A DNA stretch of 18,506 nt, from positions 1 to 18,506 of the forward strand of contig CAZVYG010000095.1 of NCBI GenBank assembly GCA_964631605.1, read 5' to 3'. Of the stretch, positions 6,209 to 15,083 are shown piece after piece; the first letter of the stretch is position 1, and every line of letters starts with the position of its first letter. The notes beneath the pieces were generated by a model. That model saw nothing but the letters and a program-made list of their open reading frames with translations, made no database searches and had not been told where the DNA came from. The translations under genes were made by a program, and so were the position numbers. This DNA is from JARKQH01 sp964631605 (GTDB taxonomy: Bacteria > Verrucomicrobiota > Verrucomicrobiia > Limisphaerales > UBA8199).

Positions 6209-7174
6209 TCAGGCCTTCGCTGACCACGCCCGGTGCAATTCGTCCAGGCCCGCTTCTTTCGGAGTGCCCGCGTGCAAGACGACCCGATACCGCAAGGTCA
6301 CGCTTTTCCCGCCGGCCAGTTCCCATTGCCGATCCACGAAATACATGGGGGTCGGAGAGGCGAAACCGTAGTCGCGCGTAAACCATGGCGCCAGCCCGCC
6401 GGGATTGGCCGGATGATCGAATAGGGCAATCCCTTCGACCTCGAAACCCGGCGCCCGCTTTCCGTGAAAGCCGCACCAGGCGGATTTCTTGCCGAAGGTG
6501 CCTTTCTCGCCCGTATCCCCCTCGGCGTTGAGGAGCATTCCGCCGCCCTTGGGACTGATTTCGAGCGCGGCTCGCATGGAAAACAACGAGTGATTGGTTT
6601 TCTGAATCACCACATCCTCCACTGCCTGCCACTGGATTTGCCAGTCCACCAACCGCAGCCGGTCGTTGGGTACCTGGACGGTGATTGTGCGTTGGTCCTT
6701 CATAACCACGGGGCCGCCCGGCTTCTGCCAGTCGCACGCGTCCAGAATTTCCACCCTCTCGGGCGTGGCCTTCGACACTTGCGGTCCATTTGAGAGAATT
6801 TGTCCTTTATCGAAGTCCTCCTGCCAATAGTTACCGCCGTTGACCCGGTCACAGCCAAAAAACAGCGACCGGTGATGTGGGTAGGGCAGGGTGGTCTCAT
6901 CCGTGAGCGACATGCCGCTAACCGGGCCCGCCAAGGGATAACAATAGGGATACTTCTGAGACCGATGCGCGCGATAGCAGGTCAGCAGCCGGTTATTGTA
7001 CCGAATCCAGATCTGCGGGCCGAGCTGATACACTGTCAGCCCCCTGGCCTCTGCTTCGGCGGCGGGAGGCGCTTTGGCTGTGGTGCCTGCGGCGGGCAGA
7101 CGACCACCTAGCGGCAGGGCGACGCCCAAGGTGGTCAGTTTCAAAAAAGCGCGGCGGTGAAGGTGGTCTTGCAT
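6209..7174 (-). CDS. Tat-exported DUF6807 (PmoA-like) protein
   Basis: This 321-residue protein begins with a twin-arginine signal: HRRAFLKLTTLGVALPLGG has the RR-x-F-L-K pattern followed by a hydrophobic stretch. The mature part matches the DUF6807 family, often labelled PmoA in databases. Family-type features are QKYPYCYPLAGP, PHHRSLFFGCDRVNGGNYW, and a C-terminal region rich in beta strands (GFEVEGIALFDHPANPG, then FASPTPMYFVDRQW). Members of this family are abundant in Verrucomicrobiota and Planctomycetota near sugar-related genes. The label 'methane oxygenase' is historical and not evidence of that activity. The start at 7174 puts the RR motif at residues 7-8; an upstream TTG at 7198 is possible but adds no signal feature. 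A promoter-like TTGCCA-N18-TAATAA lies directly upstream. It sits between phoU and phoB on the opposite strand, and its role there is unknown. Confidence 0.85.
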   Translation of the reverse strand: MQDHLHRRAFLKLTTLGVALPLGGRLPAAGTTAKAPPAAEAEARGLTVYQLGPQIWIRYNNRLLTCYRAHRSQKYPYCYPLAGPVSGMSLTDETTLPYPHHRSLFFGCDRVNGGNYWQEDFDKGQILSNGPQVSKATPERVEILDACDWQKPGGPVVMKDQRTITVQVPNDRLRLVDWQIQWQAVEDVVIQKTNHSLFSMRAALEISPKGGGMLLNAEGDTGEKGTFGKKSAWCGFHGKRAPGFEVEGIALFDHPANPGGLAPWFTRDYGFASPTPMYFVDRQWELAGGKSVTLRYRVVLHAGTPKEAGLDELHRAWSAKA

Positions 7175-7179
7175 ATATG

Positions 7180-7209
7180 TTATTAGGTTCCAAACCAACG
7201 CTTTGGCAA
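7180..7209 (-). promoter_or_regulatory. Candidate promoter of the DUF6807 gene
   Basis: On the minus strand TTGCCA (7209-7204) and TAATAA (7185-7180) are separated by 18 bp, and the ATG follows 5 nt after the -10-like hexamer. This would give a leaderless or nearly leaderless mRNA. The -10 match is weak (3 of 6). Confidence 0.3.
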
Positions 7210-7259
7210 GCCCATTCGCCTCGCCGGCACCTGGGCCGTTGGCGCAGACAGCTCGGTGA

Positions 7260-7277
7260 ATGTCACCGGTTTGTCAC
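7260..7277 (+). promoter_or_regulatory. Candidate Pho box upstream of phoB
   Basis: The site reads ATGTCAC-CGGT-TTGTCAC, a 7-4-7 direct repeat matching the Pho-box layout. Its second repeat (TTGTCAC) is identical to one in the site at 5138-5155. It lies 10 bp upstream of the -35-like TTGTCG at 7288, which fits autoregulation of phoB by PhoB. It also lies 86 bp from the divergent DUF6807 start. Confidence 0.55.
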
Positions 7278-7287
7278 AAACTCAGCG

Positions 7288-7316
7288 TTGTCGTTTTGTC
7301 CGCGGCGTGATATATG
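7288..7316 (+). promoter_or_regulatory. Candidate phoB promoter
   Basis: TTGTCG (7288-7293), a 17-bp spacer and TATATG (7311-7316) form a plausible sigma70-type promoter. The GTG start of phoB at 7327 is only 10 nt beyond the -10 hexamer, so the predicted leader is about 3-5 nt. Confidence 0.4.
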
Positions 7317-7326
7317 CCCAACCCGA

Positions 7327-8007
7327 GTGAAAGAGAAGATTCTCGTGGTTGACGACGAAACCGAGGCGGTTGAGTTGGTTGAATTCAACCTCCGGCAGGC
7401 GGGATTTGAAGTCTTCTCCGCGGCGGACGGCGTGGAAGCCTTGAAAAAGGCGCGGACCGCCCTGCCGAGCCTGATCGTGCTGGACCTGATGTTGCCCGAG
7501 ATTGATGGGCTTGAAATATGCCGGATGCTTCGCCGCGACCCGGCTACCGCGACCATTCCCATCGTCATGCTCACAGCCAAAGCGGCGGAGATGGATCGCA
7601 TCATTGGATTGGAGTTGGGGGCGGATGATTACGTTACCAAACCCTTCAGCCCGCGGGAGTTGGTGTTGCGGATCAAGAATGTGCTGCAGCGGGGCCGGGC
7701 CGCCGGTGAGGCGGAAGTCCTGAAGTTCGGCGACCTGCTCATTGATGCCCCGCGCCACTTGGTGAGCTGGCGGCGCAAGCCGATTGAGCTCACGGCCACG
7801 GAATTCAAACTCCTGCTGGTGCTGGCGCAACGCCGCGGCCGCGTGCAATCGCGGGACCAGCTTCTCCGCGACGTCTGGGAATACAATAGCTTGATTGACA
7901 CCCGGACCGTTGACACCCACATGCGGCGGCTGCGGGACAAGCTGGGCCCTGCTGCCAAACATCTCGATACGGTGCGAGGAGTCGGCTACCGGTTCGTCGA
8001 GTCTTGA
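7327..8007 (+). CDS. phoB: PhoB, OmpR-family response regulator of the phosphate regulon
   Basis: This 226-residue regulator has an N-terminal receiver (acidic pair D9-D10, phospho-acceptor D53 in VLDLMLPEIDG, T83, K105 in VTKPF). The C-terminal OmpR/PhoB winged helix (about 130-226) shows IELTATEFKLLLVL, RDQLLRDVWEY, TRTVDTHMRRLRDKLG and TVRGVGYRF. When phosphorylated by PhoR, PhoB binds Pho boxes and recruits RNA polymerase to phosphate-starvation genes. The start is GTG at 7327 (VKEKILVVDDE). It is the only start codon near the receiver's first strand, and the longer open frame upstream has no receiver homology. No Shine-Dalgarno is visible. Identity as PhoB over other OmpR-type regulators rests on the neighbouring phoR-type kinase, phoU and pst genes, and a Pho-box-like repeat upstream. 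Confidence 0.93.
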   Translation: MKEKILVVDDETEAVELVEFNLRQAGFEVFSAADGVEALKKARTALPSLIVLDLMLPEIDGLEICRMLRRDPATATIPIVMLTAKAAEMDRIIGLELGADDYVTKPFSPRELVLRIKNVLQRGRAAGEAEVLKFGDLLIDAPRHLVSWRRKPIELTATEFKLLLVLAQRRGRVQSRDQLLRDVWEYNSLIDTRTVDTHMRRLRDKLGPAAKHLDTVRGVGYRFVES

Positions 8008-8084
8008 ACCGGTGTCAAGGCTTCAGCCGAGCTCAGGGGTCCCTCAGGATCGGTTGCCTCACGTTTCCAACCCTGCCAACATGA

Positions 8085-8106
8085 CTCCAATGCTGCTCCA
8101 ATGCTG
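8085..8106 (+). repeat. Perfect 11-bp tandem duplication over the phoR start codon
   Basis: CTCCAATGCTG occurs twice in immediate succession (8085-8095 and 8096-8106). Each unit contains an ATG. The second ATG (8101) starts phoR. The first (8090) is in another frame, which opens with an ATG at 8081 and ends after 12 codons at 8119, overlapping the phoR start. Confidence 0.9.
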
Positions 8107-9270
8107 TGGCCCATTCTAACAACGATTTCGGTGATGGCCCTGGCGGCTCTGCACCTCGGCTGGCGCGCCCGGCACCGGGCAGCCCTGCGCGAGACGGAGC
8201 GGCGCCTCGCCGCATGGACGCAGGCCAGCCAGGAGCGCGAAGCCGATCTCCAGGCCCGCCAGGAGGCCCTCTTGAACAGCATGGTCGAGGGGTTGCTGCT
8301 CCTGGATCAGGAAGGGCGCATCGAGTTGGCCAACCGCGCCTCGCTCCGGCTGCTGGACCTGCCCGGCGATCTGCGGGGCAAAACCCTCATCGAAGCCGTC
8401 CGCGCCCACGAGCTGGCCGGTCTGGTCAAGTCTCTGAGTCCCCAGCAACCTCTCCTGGATTATCAACTGCGACTCGCCGGCCCTTCCGAGAAATGGTTGC
8501 AGGTCAATGGCGCCGCCTGGCTTGATAATCAGGGCCGCCCCCGGGGCACCGTGCTGGTGTTCCACGACCTGACCCGGCTCAAGAAGCTCGAACGCAACCG
8601 GGAGGAATTTGTCGCCAACGTCAGCCATGAATTGCGCACCCCCCTTTCCATGATTAAAGGTTACGTCGAGACGCTTCTGGAAGGCGCCAAGGACAACCCG
8701 GACGTCGCCACCCGTTTCCTGCAAACCATCAACCGCAATGCCGACCGACTTAAGCTGCTCATCGAGGATTTGTTGACCATTTCCGAGCTGGAGTCCGGCC
8801 GCGTGCGTCTGAACCTCCAGCCGGTGGTTCTGCGCGCGGCTGCGGACAAGGTGCTGGGTGACTTCAAAGCTCGCGCGGACGCCAAGGGGATTGAACTGAC
8901 CAACATCATGCCGGAGATGCGGGTGCGCGCCGATGCCAGCCGCCTGGAGCAGGTGCTCGCAAACCTCGTGGATAACGCCATCAAATATGGACGCCCGGGC
9001 GGCCATGTCGAGCTGTCGGCCCGGGCCGGCAACTCGGGCCTGGTGGAGGTCTGTGTTCGCGACGACGGCCCCGGCATTCCCCCCGACTCCCTGGAGCGTG
9101 TCTTCGAGCGTTTTTACCGCGTGGACAAAGCCCGCTCGCGGGAACAGGGCGGCACCGGCCTGGGCCTCTCCATCGTCAAACACATCGTCCAGAGTCATGG
9201 CGGCACCGTTTGGGCCCGCAGCGAGCCGGGGCAGGGAGCTTCTTTCTTCTTTACAATGCCCGGGGCGTAA
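8101..9270 (+). CDS. phoR: PhoR, phosphate-regulon sensor histidine kinase
   Basis: This 389-residue kinase pairs with PhoB. Residues 3-20 form a single N-terminal membrane helix. A charged, probably helical linker (about 22-55) leads to a PAS domain (about 56-160, starting LLNSMVEGLLLLDQEGRIELAN). The HisKA dimerisation helix carries H176 in NVSHELRTPLSMIKGY. The HATPase domain has the N-box NLVDNAIKYG (288-297), DDGPGIP (321-327), the F-box region ERFYRVDKARSR and GGTGLGLSIV (350-359). PhoR has no large sensor domain outside the membrane and is thought to read phosphate status from the Pst complex through PhoU. The gene lies 93 bp after phoB in the same direction. There is no Shine-Dalgarno, and an 11-bp tandem repeat spans the start codon. 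Complete and of normal length. Confidence 0.94.
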   Translation: MLWPILTTISVMALAALHLGWRARHRAALRETERRLAAWTQASQEREADLQARQEALLNSMVEGLLLLDQEGRIELANRASLRLLDLPGDLRGKTLIEAVRAHELAGLVKSLSPQQPLLDYQLRLAGPSEKWLQVNGAAWLDNQGRPRGTVLVFHDLTRLKKLERNREEFVANVSHELRTPLSMIKGYVETLLEGAKDNPDVATRFLQTINRNADRLKLLIEDLLTISELESGRVRLNLQPVVLRAAADKVLGDFKARADAKGIELTNIMPEMRVRADASRLEQVLANLVDNAIKYGRPGGHVELSARAGNSGLVEVCVRDDGPGIPPDSLERVFERFYRVDKARSREQGGTGLGLSIVKHIVQSHGGTVWARSEPGQGASFFFTMPGA

Positions 9271-9290
9271 CCGTCGGGGCGAAAATTCCG

Positions 9291-9320
9291 TTGGTCCAAT
9301 GGCGGCCCGCTGCTTATAGT
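9291..9320 (+). promoter_or_regulatory. Candidate ispF promoter (leaderless layout)
   Basis: TTGGTC (9291-9296), an 18-bp spacer and TATAGT (9315-9320, 5 of 6 to TATAAT) lie directly before ispF. The ATG at 9327 is 6 nt past the -10 hexamer, where transcription would normally start. The mRNA may begin at the start codon. Confidence 0.4.
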
Positions 9321-9326
9321 CAGGCC

Positions 9327-9806
9327 ATGGTTCATGTGGGCATAGGTTACGACGTGCACGCCCTGGTCAGCGGTCGCAGGCTGATCCTCGGCGGGGTGGA
9401 AATTCCGCATCCCAAAGGCCTCGAAGGCCATTCGGATGCCGACGCGCTCCTGCACGCCATTTGTGATGCCATCCTTGGCGCCATGGGTGAGGCTGACATC
9501 GGCCACTTTTTCCCCAATTCCGATCCCCGGTGGAAAGATGCGCCCAGCCGCATTTTCCTCGAAGAAGCCGCGCGCCAGGTGCAGTCCCGCCGGGGCCGGA
9601 TTGTGAACGTGGATGCCACCGTGCTGGCGCAGGCTCCCAAAATTTATCCCCATATTACGCAAATGAAGGCCAATGTAGCCGCCGCCCTGCAGGTGAATCC
9701 CCGGCAGGTCGGCATCAAGGCCACCACCAACGAAAGCCTCGGTTTTATTGGCCGCGAGGAGGGCATTGCGGCCATGGCGGTCGCGACGGTGGATTTGCCC
9801 GAATGA
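9327..9806 (+). CDS. ispF: IspF, 2-C-methyl-D-erythritol 2,4-cyclodiphosphate synthase
   Basis: This 159-residue cytoplasmic enzyme of the non-mevalonate isoprenoid pathway cyclises CDP-methylerythritol 2-phosphate to MEcPP with release of CMP. The metal ligands are visible as D9-x-H11 in GIGYDVHAL and H43 in GHSDADALLHAICDAILGA. Other family signatures are GDIGHFFP-like EADIGHFFPNSDP, NVDATVLAQAPKI, and ATTNESLGFIGREEGIAA near the C-terminus. The start at 9327 gives the usual family length; the open frame extends further upstream into phoR but without homology. It begins 56 bp after phoR, with its own promoter-like sequence, so it is probably not part of the phosphate regulon. ispD is not adjacent. 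Complete, with all visible active-site residues. Confidence 0.97.
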   Translation: MVHVGIGYDVHALVSGRRLILGGVEIPHPKGLEGHSDADALLHAICDAILGAMGEADIGHFFPNSDPRWKDAPSRIFLEEAARQVQSRRGRIVNVDATVLAQAPKIYPHITQMKANVAAALQVNPRQVGIKATTNESLGFIGREEGIAAMAVATVDLPE

Positions 9807-9830
9807 AGCGCTTCCACCAGGAAAGGCACG

Positions 9831-10103
9831 ATGCCTAAAGCCGAGATCGGTTGGGAGCGTGTGACCGAGGACGGAATCCGGCTCCAGGTTTACGCCCGCC
9901 ACGTGGGCCGCAAGTGGCTTTTCTTTGCCCGGGAGCGCCGCTACGACCGGTGGGAATCGGTGCCAGACCCGCCGCTGGAGGATTGGCTCGAACTCTTGGA
10001 TGCGGTCCGGCGTCGAATTGACCGGGGCATGCAGCGGCCTGAAGAGGAGCTTCGGATCATCGGCTCCATCCGCGAGCGGTATCCGGATGCCCAGTTTGAT
10101 TAG
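9831..10103 (+). CDS. Small hypothetical protein (90 aa)
   Basis: This 90-residue soluble protein was not recognised. It is rich in Arg, Glu and Trp, with an N-terminal half that alternates like a beta sheet (IRLQVYARHVGRKWLFFARERRYDRW). After PDPPLEDWLELL comes a helical C-terminal half (LDAVRRRIDRGMQRPEEELRIIGSIRERYP). There is no signal peptide or membrane helix. A good Shine-Dalgarno, AGGAAAGG (9819-9826), lies 4 nt before the ATG. It starts 24 bp after ispF and ends 23 bp before the C26 hydrolase, all in one direction, so co-transcription is likely. Coding is supported by the ribosome-binding site, tight spacing, and absence of a better frame. No function is proposed. Confidence 0.75.
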   Translation: MPKAEIGWERVTEDGIRLQVYARHVGRKWLFFARERRYDRWESVPDPPLEDWLELLDAVRRRIDRGMQRPEEELRIIGSIRERYPDAQFD

Positions 10104-10126
10104 CACGGCCCATCGCTGAGAAACCC

Positions 10127-10914
10127 ATGCCATCTCGTCCACCATATCAGATGCCTCGGGTGCTGGTTTCGGCGGACACCGAGCGCTCGGGGCCGGACTT
10201 GACGGAGCGCGTCACGCATCTGCCGGAGGCCTATCAGGCCGCAATCCTTGAGGCGGGCGGCCTCCCCCTGGCCATGCCCGCCACCATTTCACGCCCGGTC
10301 ATCGCGGCCTGCGTGGACACCTGCGATGGCCTGCTCTTGACCGGCGGTGAGGACGTGGACCCTCGGATTTATGGGCCAGAACTCCGCCCCGACTTGCGTC
10401 GGAAGGTCAATCTAACGCCGGACCATGGCCGGCGGGATTACCGCGAAATGCTGCTGATTGCTGAAACGCTCAGGCGGAGGAAGCCCTTGCTCGCCATCTG
10501 TCGCGGGCACCAGGTCTTGAATGTGGCGCTGGGTGGCACGCTGTGGGCCGACTTGCCCACCCAAATTCCTACCGCCTTGAATCACAGGCGGATGGATATG
10601 CGGCGCGAGATTGTCCATGAAGTGCGGTTGACACCCCATTCAATACTGGCCAAGATAACCGGAAAGCTAGCGCTGGGTGTGAACAGCACGCATCACCAGG
10701 CGGTTAGGCGCGTGGCTCCGCCGCTGCGGGTGACCGCAGTCAGCCCGGATGGGATCGTTGAAGGGCTCGAGTGGAACGCCGGGGCCGGTGAGGCCGCGTG
10801 GTGGGTGATGTCGGTGCAATTTCACCCGGAGCGCCTGGTGGATCGCTACCCGGAACACCAAGCCATCTTCCGGGCGTTTGTGCAAGCGTGTGTTCGGAGC
10901 TGCAACTTAAGATT

Positions 10915-10918
<4 letters not shown>
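10127..10918 (+). CDS. Gamma-glutamyl-gamma-aminobutyrate hydrolase-like (peptidase C26, class I glutamine amidotransferase fold)
   Basis: This 263-residue cytoplasmic enzyme has the class I amidotransferase triad. The nucleophile is C125 in LLAICRGHQVLNVALGGTL, and the His-Glu pair is H233-x-E235 in SVQFHPERL. Further family marks are GLLLTGGEDVDPRIYG (68-83) and VNSTHHQAVRRVA. It most resembles PuuD/C26 hydrolases, which cleave gamma-glutamyl amides such as gamma-glutamyl-GABA in polyamine breakdown. No puu-type partner genes are nearby, so the substrate is unknown. The start at 10127 is preferred, with an alternative in-frame ATG at 10151 (MPRVLVSADTE) where homology begins. The stop TGA overlaps the start ATG of the following sigma54 response regulator as ATGA, suggesting translational coupling and a functional link. 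Confidence 0.9.
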
Positions 10919-12239
<1,321 letters not shown>

Positions 12240-12258
<19 letters not shown>

Positions 12259-13166
12259 GCGGCGATGCCGTCCCGAAACTTCTGGTGCCGTAAACCGAAC
12301 AGCGCGTCCGCGCGGGCGGGGTCGCCCACGTTGTCCTCCTGCAGCATGGTCAATTGATCCCGGTTCAGCGGCGGCGCCTTCCCGAGCAGCCGGGGGAAAA
12401 TGAATTCGAGCAGGGCGGCCTGGGCGCGCGCGAGGATTGGAGGAATGGTCATCATGAGCCGCCGCCGGCCCATCGCCGCCATCACCTCTTCCAGCAACTC
12501 GCGCATGGTCATGCGCTCGGGACCGCAAAGGTCGAACGTCTGGCCCCAGGCCGCAGGGTTGTCCAACGCGCCGACAAAGGCCTCCGCGACTCGCTCGACG
12601 GCCACCGGCTGGAACCGGGCCTTCCGGCTTCCGATCACTGGCACGATCGGCAGCCAGCGGATCATCTTCGCAAACAGGTTTACCAGGTGATCCTCACGCC
12701 CGTAAATCAACGACGGACGGAAGATGGTCCAATCGAGACCGCTGTGGCGCACGATTTCTTCCGCCGCCCACTTGGTCTGATGATACCGGGATGCCGCATT
12801 GGGGCGGGTTCCGAGCGCGCTCATGTGAACGAGGCGTCGAATACCGGCCGCTTGGGCCGCTCCCACCACGTTCCGGGTGGCCTCGGTGTGGAGGCGCTCG
12901 AAGGTGACGCGTCCCACTTCGCTGATAATCCCCACCAGGTGGATAATGGCCTGGCTGCCCGCCAGTGCCAGGGGGAGCGACTCCGGCGCGGTCACGTCGC
13001 CCTGCCGCACTTCGACGCCGAAGCGGGTAACCAGATCTTGGACCGGCCCGCTTGCCGCGCGGCGGACCAGGATGCAGGTCGGGTATCCCACCTCGTGCAA
13101 TCGTGCCACCACCGCCCGCCCGACAAAGCCGGTGGCTCCGGTCACCATTACCTTGGGGAGATTCAT
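12240..13166 (-). CDS. NAD(P)-binding NDUFA9-like / atypical SDR epimerase-family protein
   Basis: This 308-residue protein has an N-terminal Rossmann fold: MVTGATGFVGRAVVARL (glycine motif TGATGFVG at 9-16), GDVTAPESL, and HLVGIISEVG. The short-chain-dehydrogenase-like Y-x3-K is seen in YHQTKWAAEEIV. IFRPSLIYGREDHLVNLFAKMI and FDLCGPERMTMRELLEEV fit the NDUFA9-like/SDR_a5 group. Members include complex I accessory subunit homologues and isoflavone-reductase-like proteins. The bacterial role is usually unproven and no complex I genes are nearby. The start at 13166 (MNLPKVMVTGATG) places the Rossmann fold at the N-terminus; an upstream in-frame ATG at 13280 would overlap the DUF885 gene. It follows that gene by 29 bp, so the two are likely an operon. 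No clear Shine-Dalgarno is seen. Confidence 0.9.
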
Positions 13167-13195
13167 GGCTCTTTTAGCTTCCCGTTTCCCTGCTT

Positions 13196-14806
13196 TCAGT
13201 CCAGCCCGTATTTTTCGATCCATCCCTGCGGCAGCGTGCCGAAACTCAGCAGCCAATCGTTGAACCGCCGCAAACTCCATCCGCGTCCGTCCATGAGCCG
13301 GCGTTTGAGTCGCTCATTCTCCTGGCGTCCGAGCCAGTAACTCATGGGCACGGCCGGTTGGGCGCTATACCAGTTGATCTCCGCTTCCGCCCGGCTGCGG
13401 GTGAAACCCAGGTGCCGTTCCAGGTGCCGCGCCGCCTCAGTGCTGGTGTAACGACCAGTTTGGAGCCGGAGGTCCACCAGCACGCGGTGACAACGCCACA
13501 AGGCGTCGTGCAACTGCTGCACCTTGAGCCAGGCCGAGCGGTCCACTTCCAGATCGGCCATCATCTGTTCGCACCAGAGCGTCCACCCCTCGTAAAACAC
13601 CGCATGCGCAAACAGCCGCCGCCACTTTCGCGGATGTCGGTTGGCGGTCACAAACTGCAGGTGATGCCCCGGATAGGCCTCATGCGCGCAAGTCAGGGCG
13701 ACTCCGAAATGTTGCTGCCGCTCCGCCAGTTTCTCCGCCTCGGACCCTTTGCCCGCGCTGGGATCGTTCACCCAGAAGATGCCACGCTGGCGTCGCGCAA
13801 AAGCGCCCGGCTGGCTGTAAGCCGCCGTCGGGATGAGCGTCCGCAAAAACTCCGGCACCGGTTTGACGCGCAATTCGTCCCCCACTGGAAAGGTCATCGC
13901 CCGCGCGCGCCGGAATCCTTCGGCAATTCGGCGCGTCTCGTTCTCATAAAGCTGGACCAGCGGTTGGGTGGGACGCCAGGCGGCCCGCGCCTCCGCGATG
14001 ATGTCCCGGGCGCGCTTGCCGCGGCCAAACCGGGCGCATTCCGCGTGCAGCGCCGCCTCGATCCGCGCCACCTCGCCGAGCCCGAAGCTCTCCACTTCCT
14101 TAAGTGTGTAATCCAGTCCGAGCTCATCGCGGATGCGGCGTTGCAAGCCCTCGGCGCCCAACGCGAATGACCCTGCCGGAGCCGCCGGGCGATTCCGGGC
14201 CCGGTCCGCGTAACGTTGGATGCTTCGGCGCGCCGCCCGCAGACTCGCCTCGTCTCCGGCCTGCGGGCCCGCCCGGCCAAGAAATTTCTCCACTCCATCC
14301 AGCAGATCGCCGGCCCCGGCAACGGTTTGCTCCATGACCTTCAGCCACAATGGATCGGGCTTGCGCAGCGTGCCGACAGCCTCATCGAGAAAACCGGGGG
14401 CCTGGCGCAGCAGCGACCTCAGATTTCGGGCGGCCCGTGCCGGGTGGTCATCGCCCCGCAGCAGTTCGTGGAACAAAATGTCCAGCAATAACGCGGGCGC
14501 CGCCGGTTCGAGCTGGTGCCGGCCCCGGGCGAAGTCCTCGCATTCATGGCGCAAAAGGCTCCGTAGCGCCAGGCGGTCAAGATGCTGTTCCCCGGTGAGC
14601 TCCCGCGGGGAGAGCTTTTCCAGCGCTTGAAGCGTCGCCTGCCGCTCGCGCTCCCGCTTTTTGTGGAAGTCTTCGCCCAGACTCCCGAGCTTGCCCTCCC
14701 CGGACGCCAAGCCGGCGGCAGTGGTCGCATAGGTGGGAACGTCCTCGAGCAAACGTTCAAAATAACGTTCAAGAATGCCCTCAAACTGCCGGCCGGTTTT
14801 GTTCAT
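13196..14806 (-). CDS. DUF885 family putative metallopeptidase-like protein
   Basis: This 536-residue protein of the DUF885 family has the normal length for the family. The zinc-peptidase-like motif HEAYPGHHLQ (375-384) and the downstream FYEGWTLWCEQMM (E406-G-W) are the conserved family marks and probably form the metal site. A conserved-looking segment IPTAAYSQPGAF and the C-terminal WYSAQPAVPMSYWLG also fit. There is no signal peptide or membrane helix, so the protein is likely cytoplasmic, whereas many family members are exported. The substrate is unknown. The start at 14806 (MNKTGRQFEGILERYFERLL) begins the first predicted helix; an AGGG lies very close before the ATG. It is the first gene of a two-gene operon with the NDUFA9-like gene 29 bp downstream. 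Confidence 0.92.
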   Translation of the reverse strand: MNKTGRQFEGILERYFERLLEDVPTYATTAAGLASGEGKLGSLGEDFHKKRERERQATLQALEKLSPRELTGEQHLDRLALRSLLRHECEDFARGRHQLEPAAPALLLDILFHELLRGDDHPARAARNLRSLLRQAPGFLDEAVGTLRKPDPLWLKVMEQTVAGAGDLLDGVEKFLGRAGPQAGDEASLRAARRSIQRYADRARNRPAAPAGSFALGAEGLQRRIRDELGLDYTLKEVESFGLGEVARIEAALHAECARFGRGKRARDIIAEARAAWRPTQPLVQLYENETRRIAEGFRRARAMTFPVGDELRVKPVPEFLRTLIPTAAYSQPGAFARRQRGIFWVNDPSAGKGSEAEKLAERQQHFGVALTCAHEAYPGHHLQFVTANRHPRKWRRLFAHAVFYEGWTLWCEQMMADLEVDRSAWLKVQQLHDALWRCHRVLVDLRLQTGRYTSTEAARHLERHLGFTRSRAEAEINWYSAQPAVPMSYWLGRQENERLKRRLMDGRGWSLRRFNDWLLSFGTLPQGWIEKYGLD

Positions 14807-15083
14807 GCCCTAATCAATGCACAACCGCGTGCCTTTGGCGAGCTTGCCGTTGGGTTCATGGACCAATGGGGTTCAGCGGCTTGCCCGGCGGATTAAGTAC
14901 CGGCAACCAGAGGATATGGAGGGGGAGGTTGGCGGATTTTTCATCCTGCTTCGCCGGTCAGGCCGTCTTTCCACACACAGCGAGAGGCGCGGGAGACGAG
15001 AGAGGGGTCACGTGTGATGAATGCCCATCCATTTTCTACTGGCTGCATCATTGCTTCGGCCTGAATTGAGGTTAGATTCTGGT

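Noticed and set aside
8116..9198. 360-codon open frame antisense to phoR
   Set aside because: GC-rich third-position shadow of phoR; no recognisable domains, while the plus strand has full kinase motifs.
14807..15083. Possible small gene between the DUF885 gene and the SpoIID-type gene
   Set aside because: Short open frames only, with a purine-rich tract; no start with support and no homology. Treated as an intergenic region with divergent promoters.
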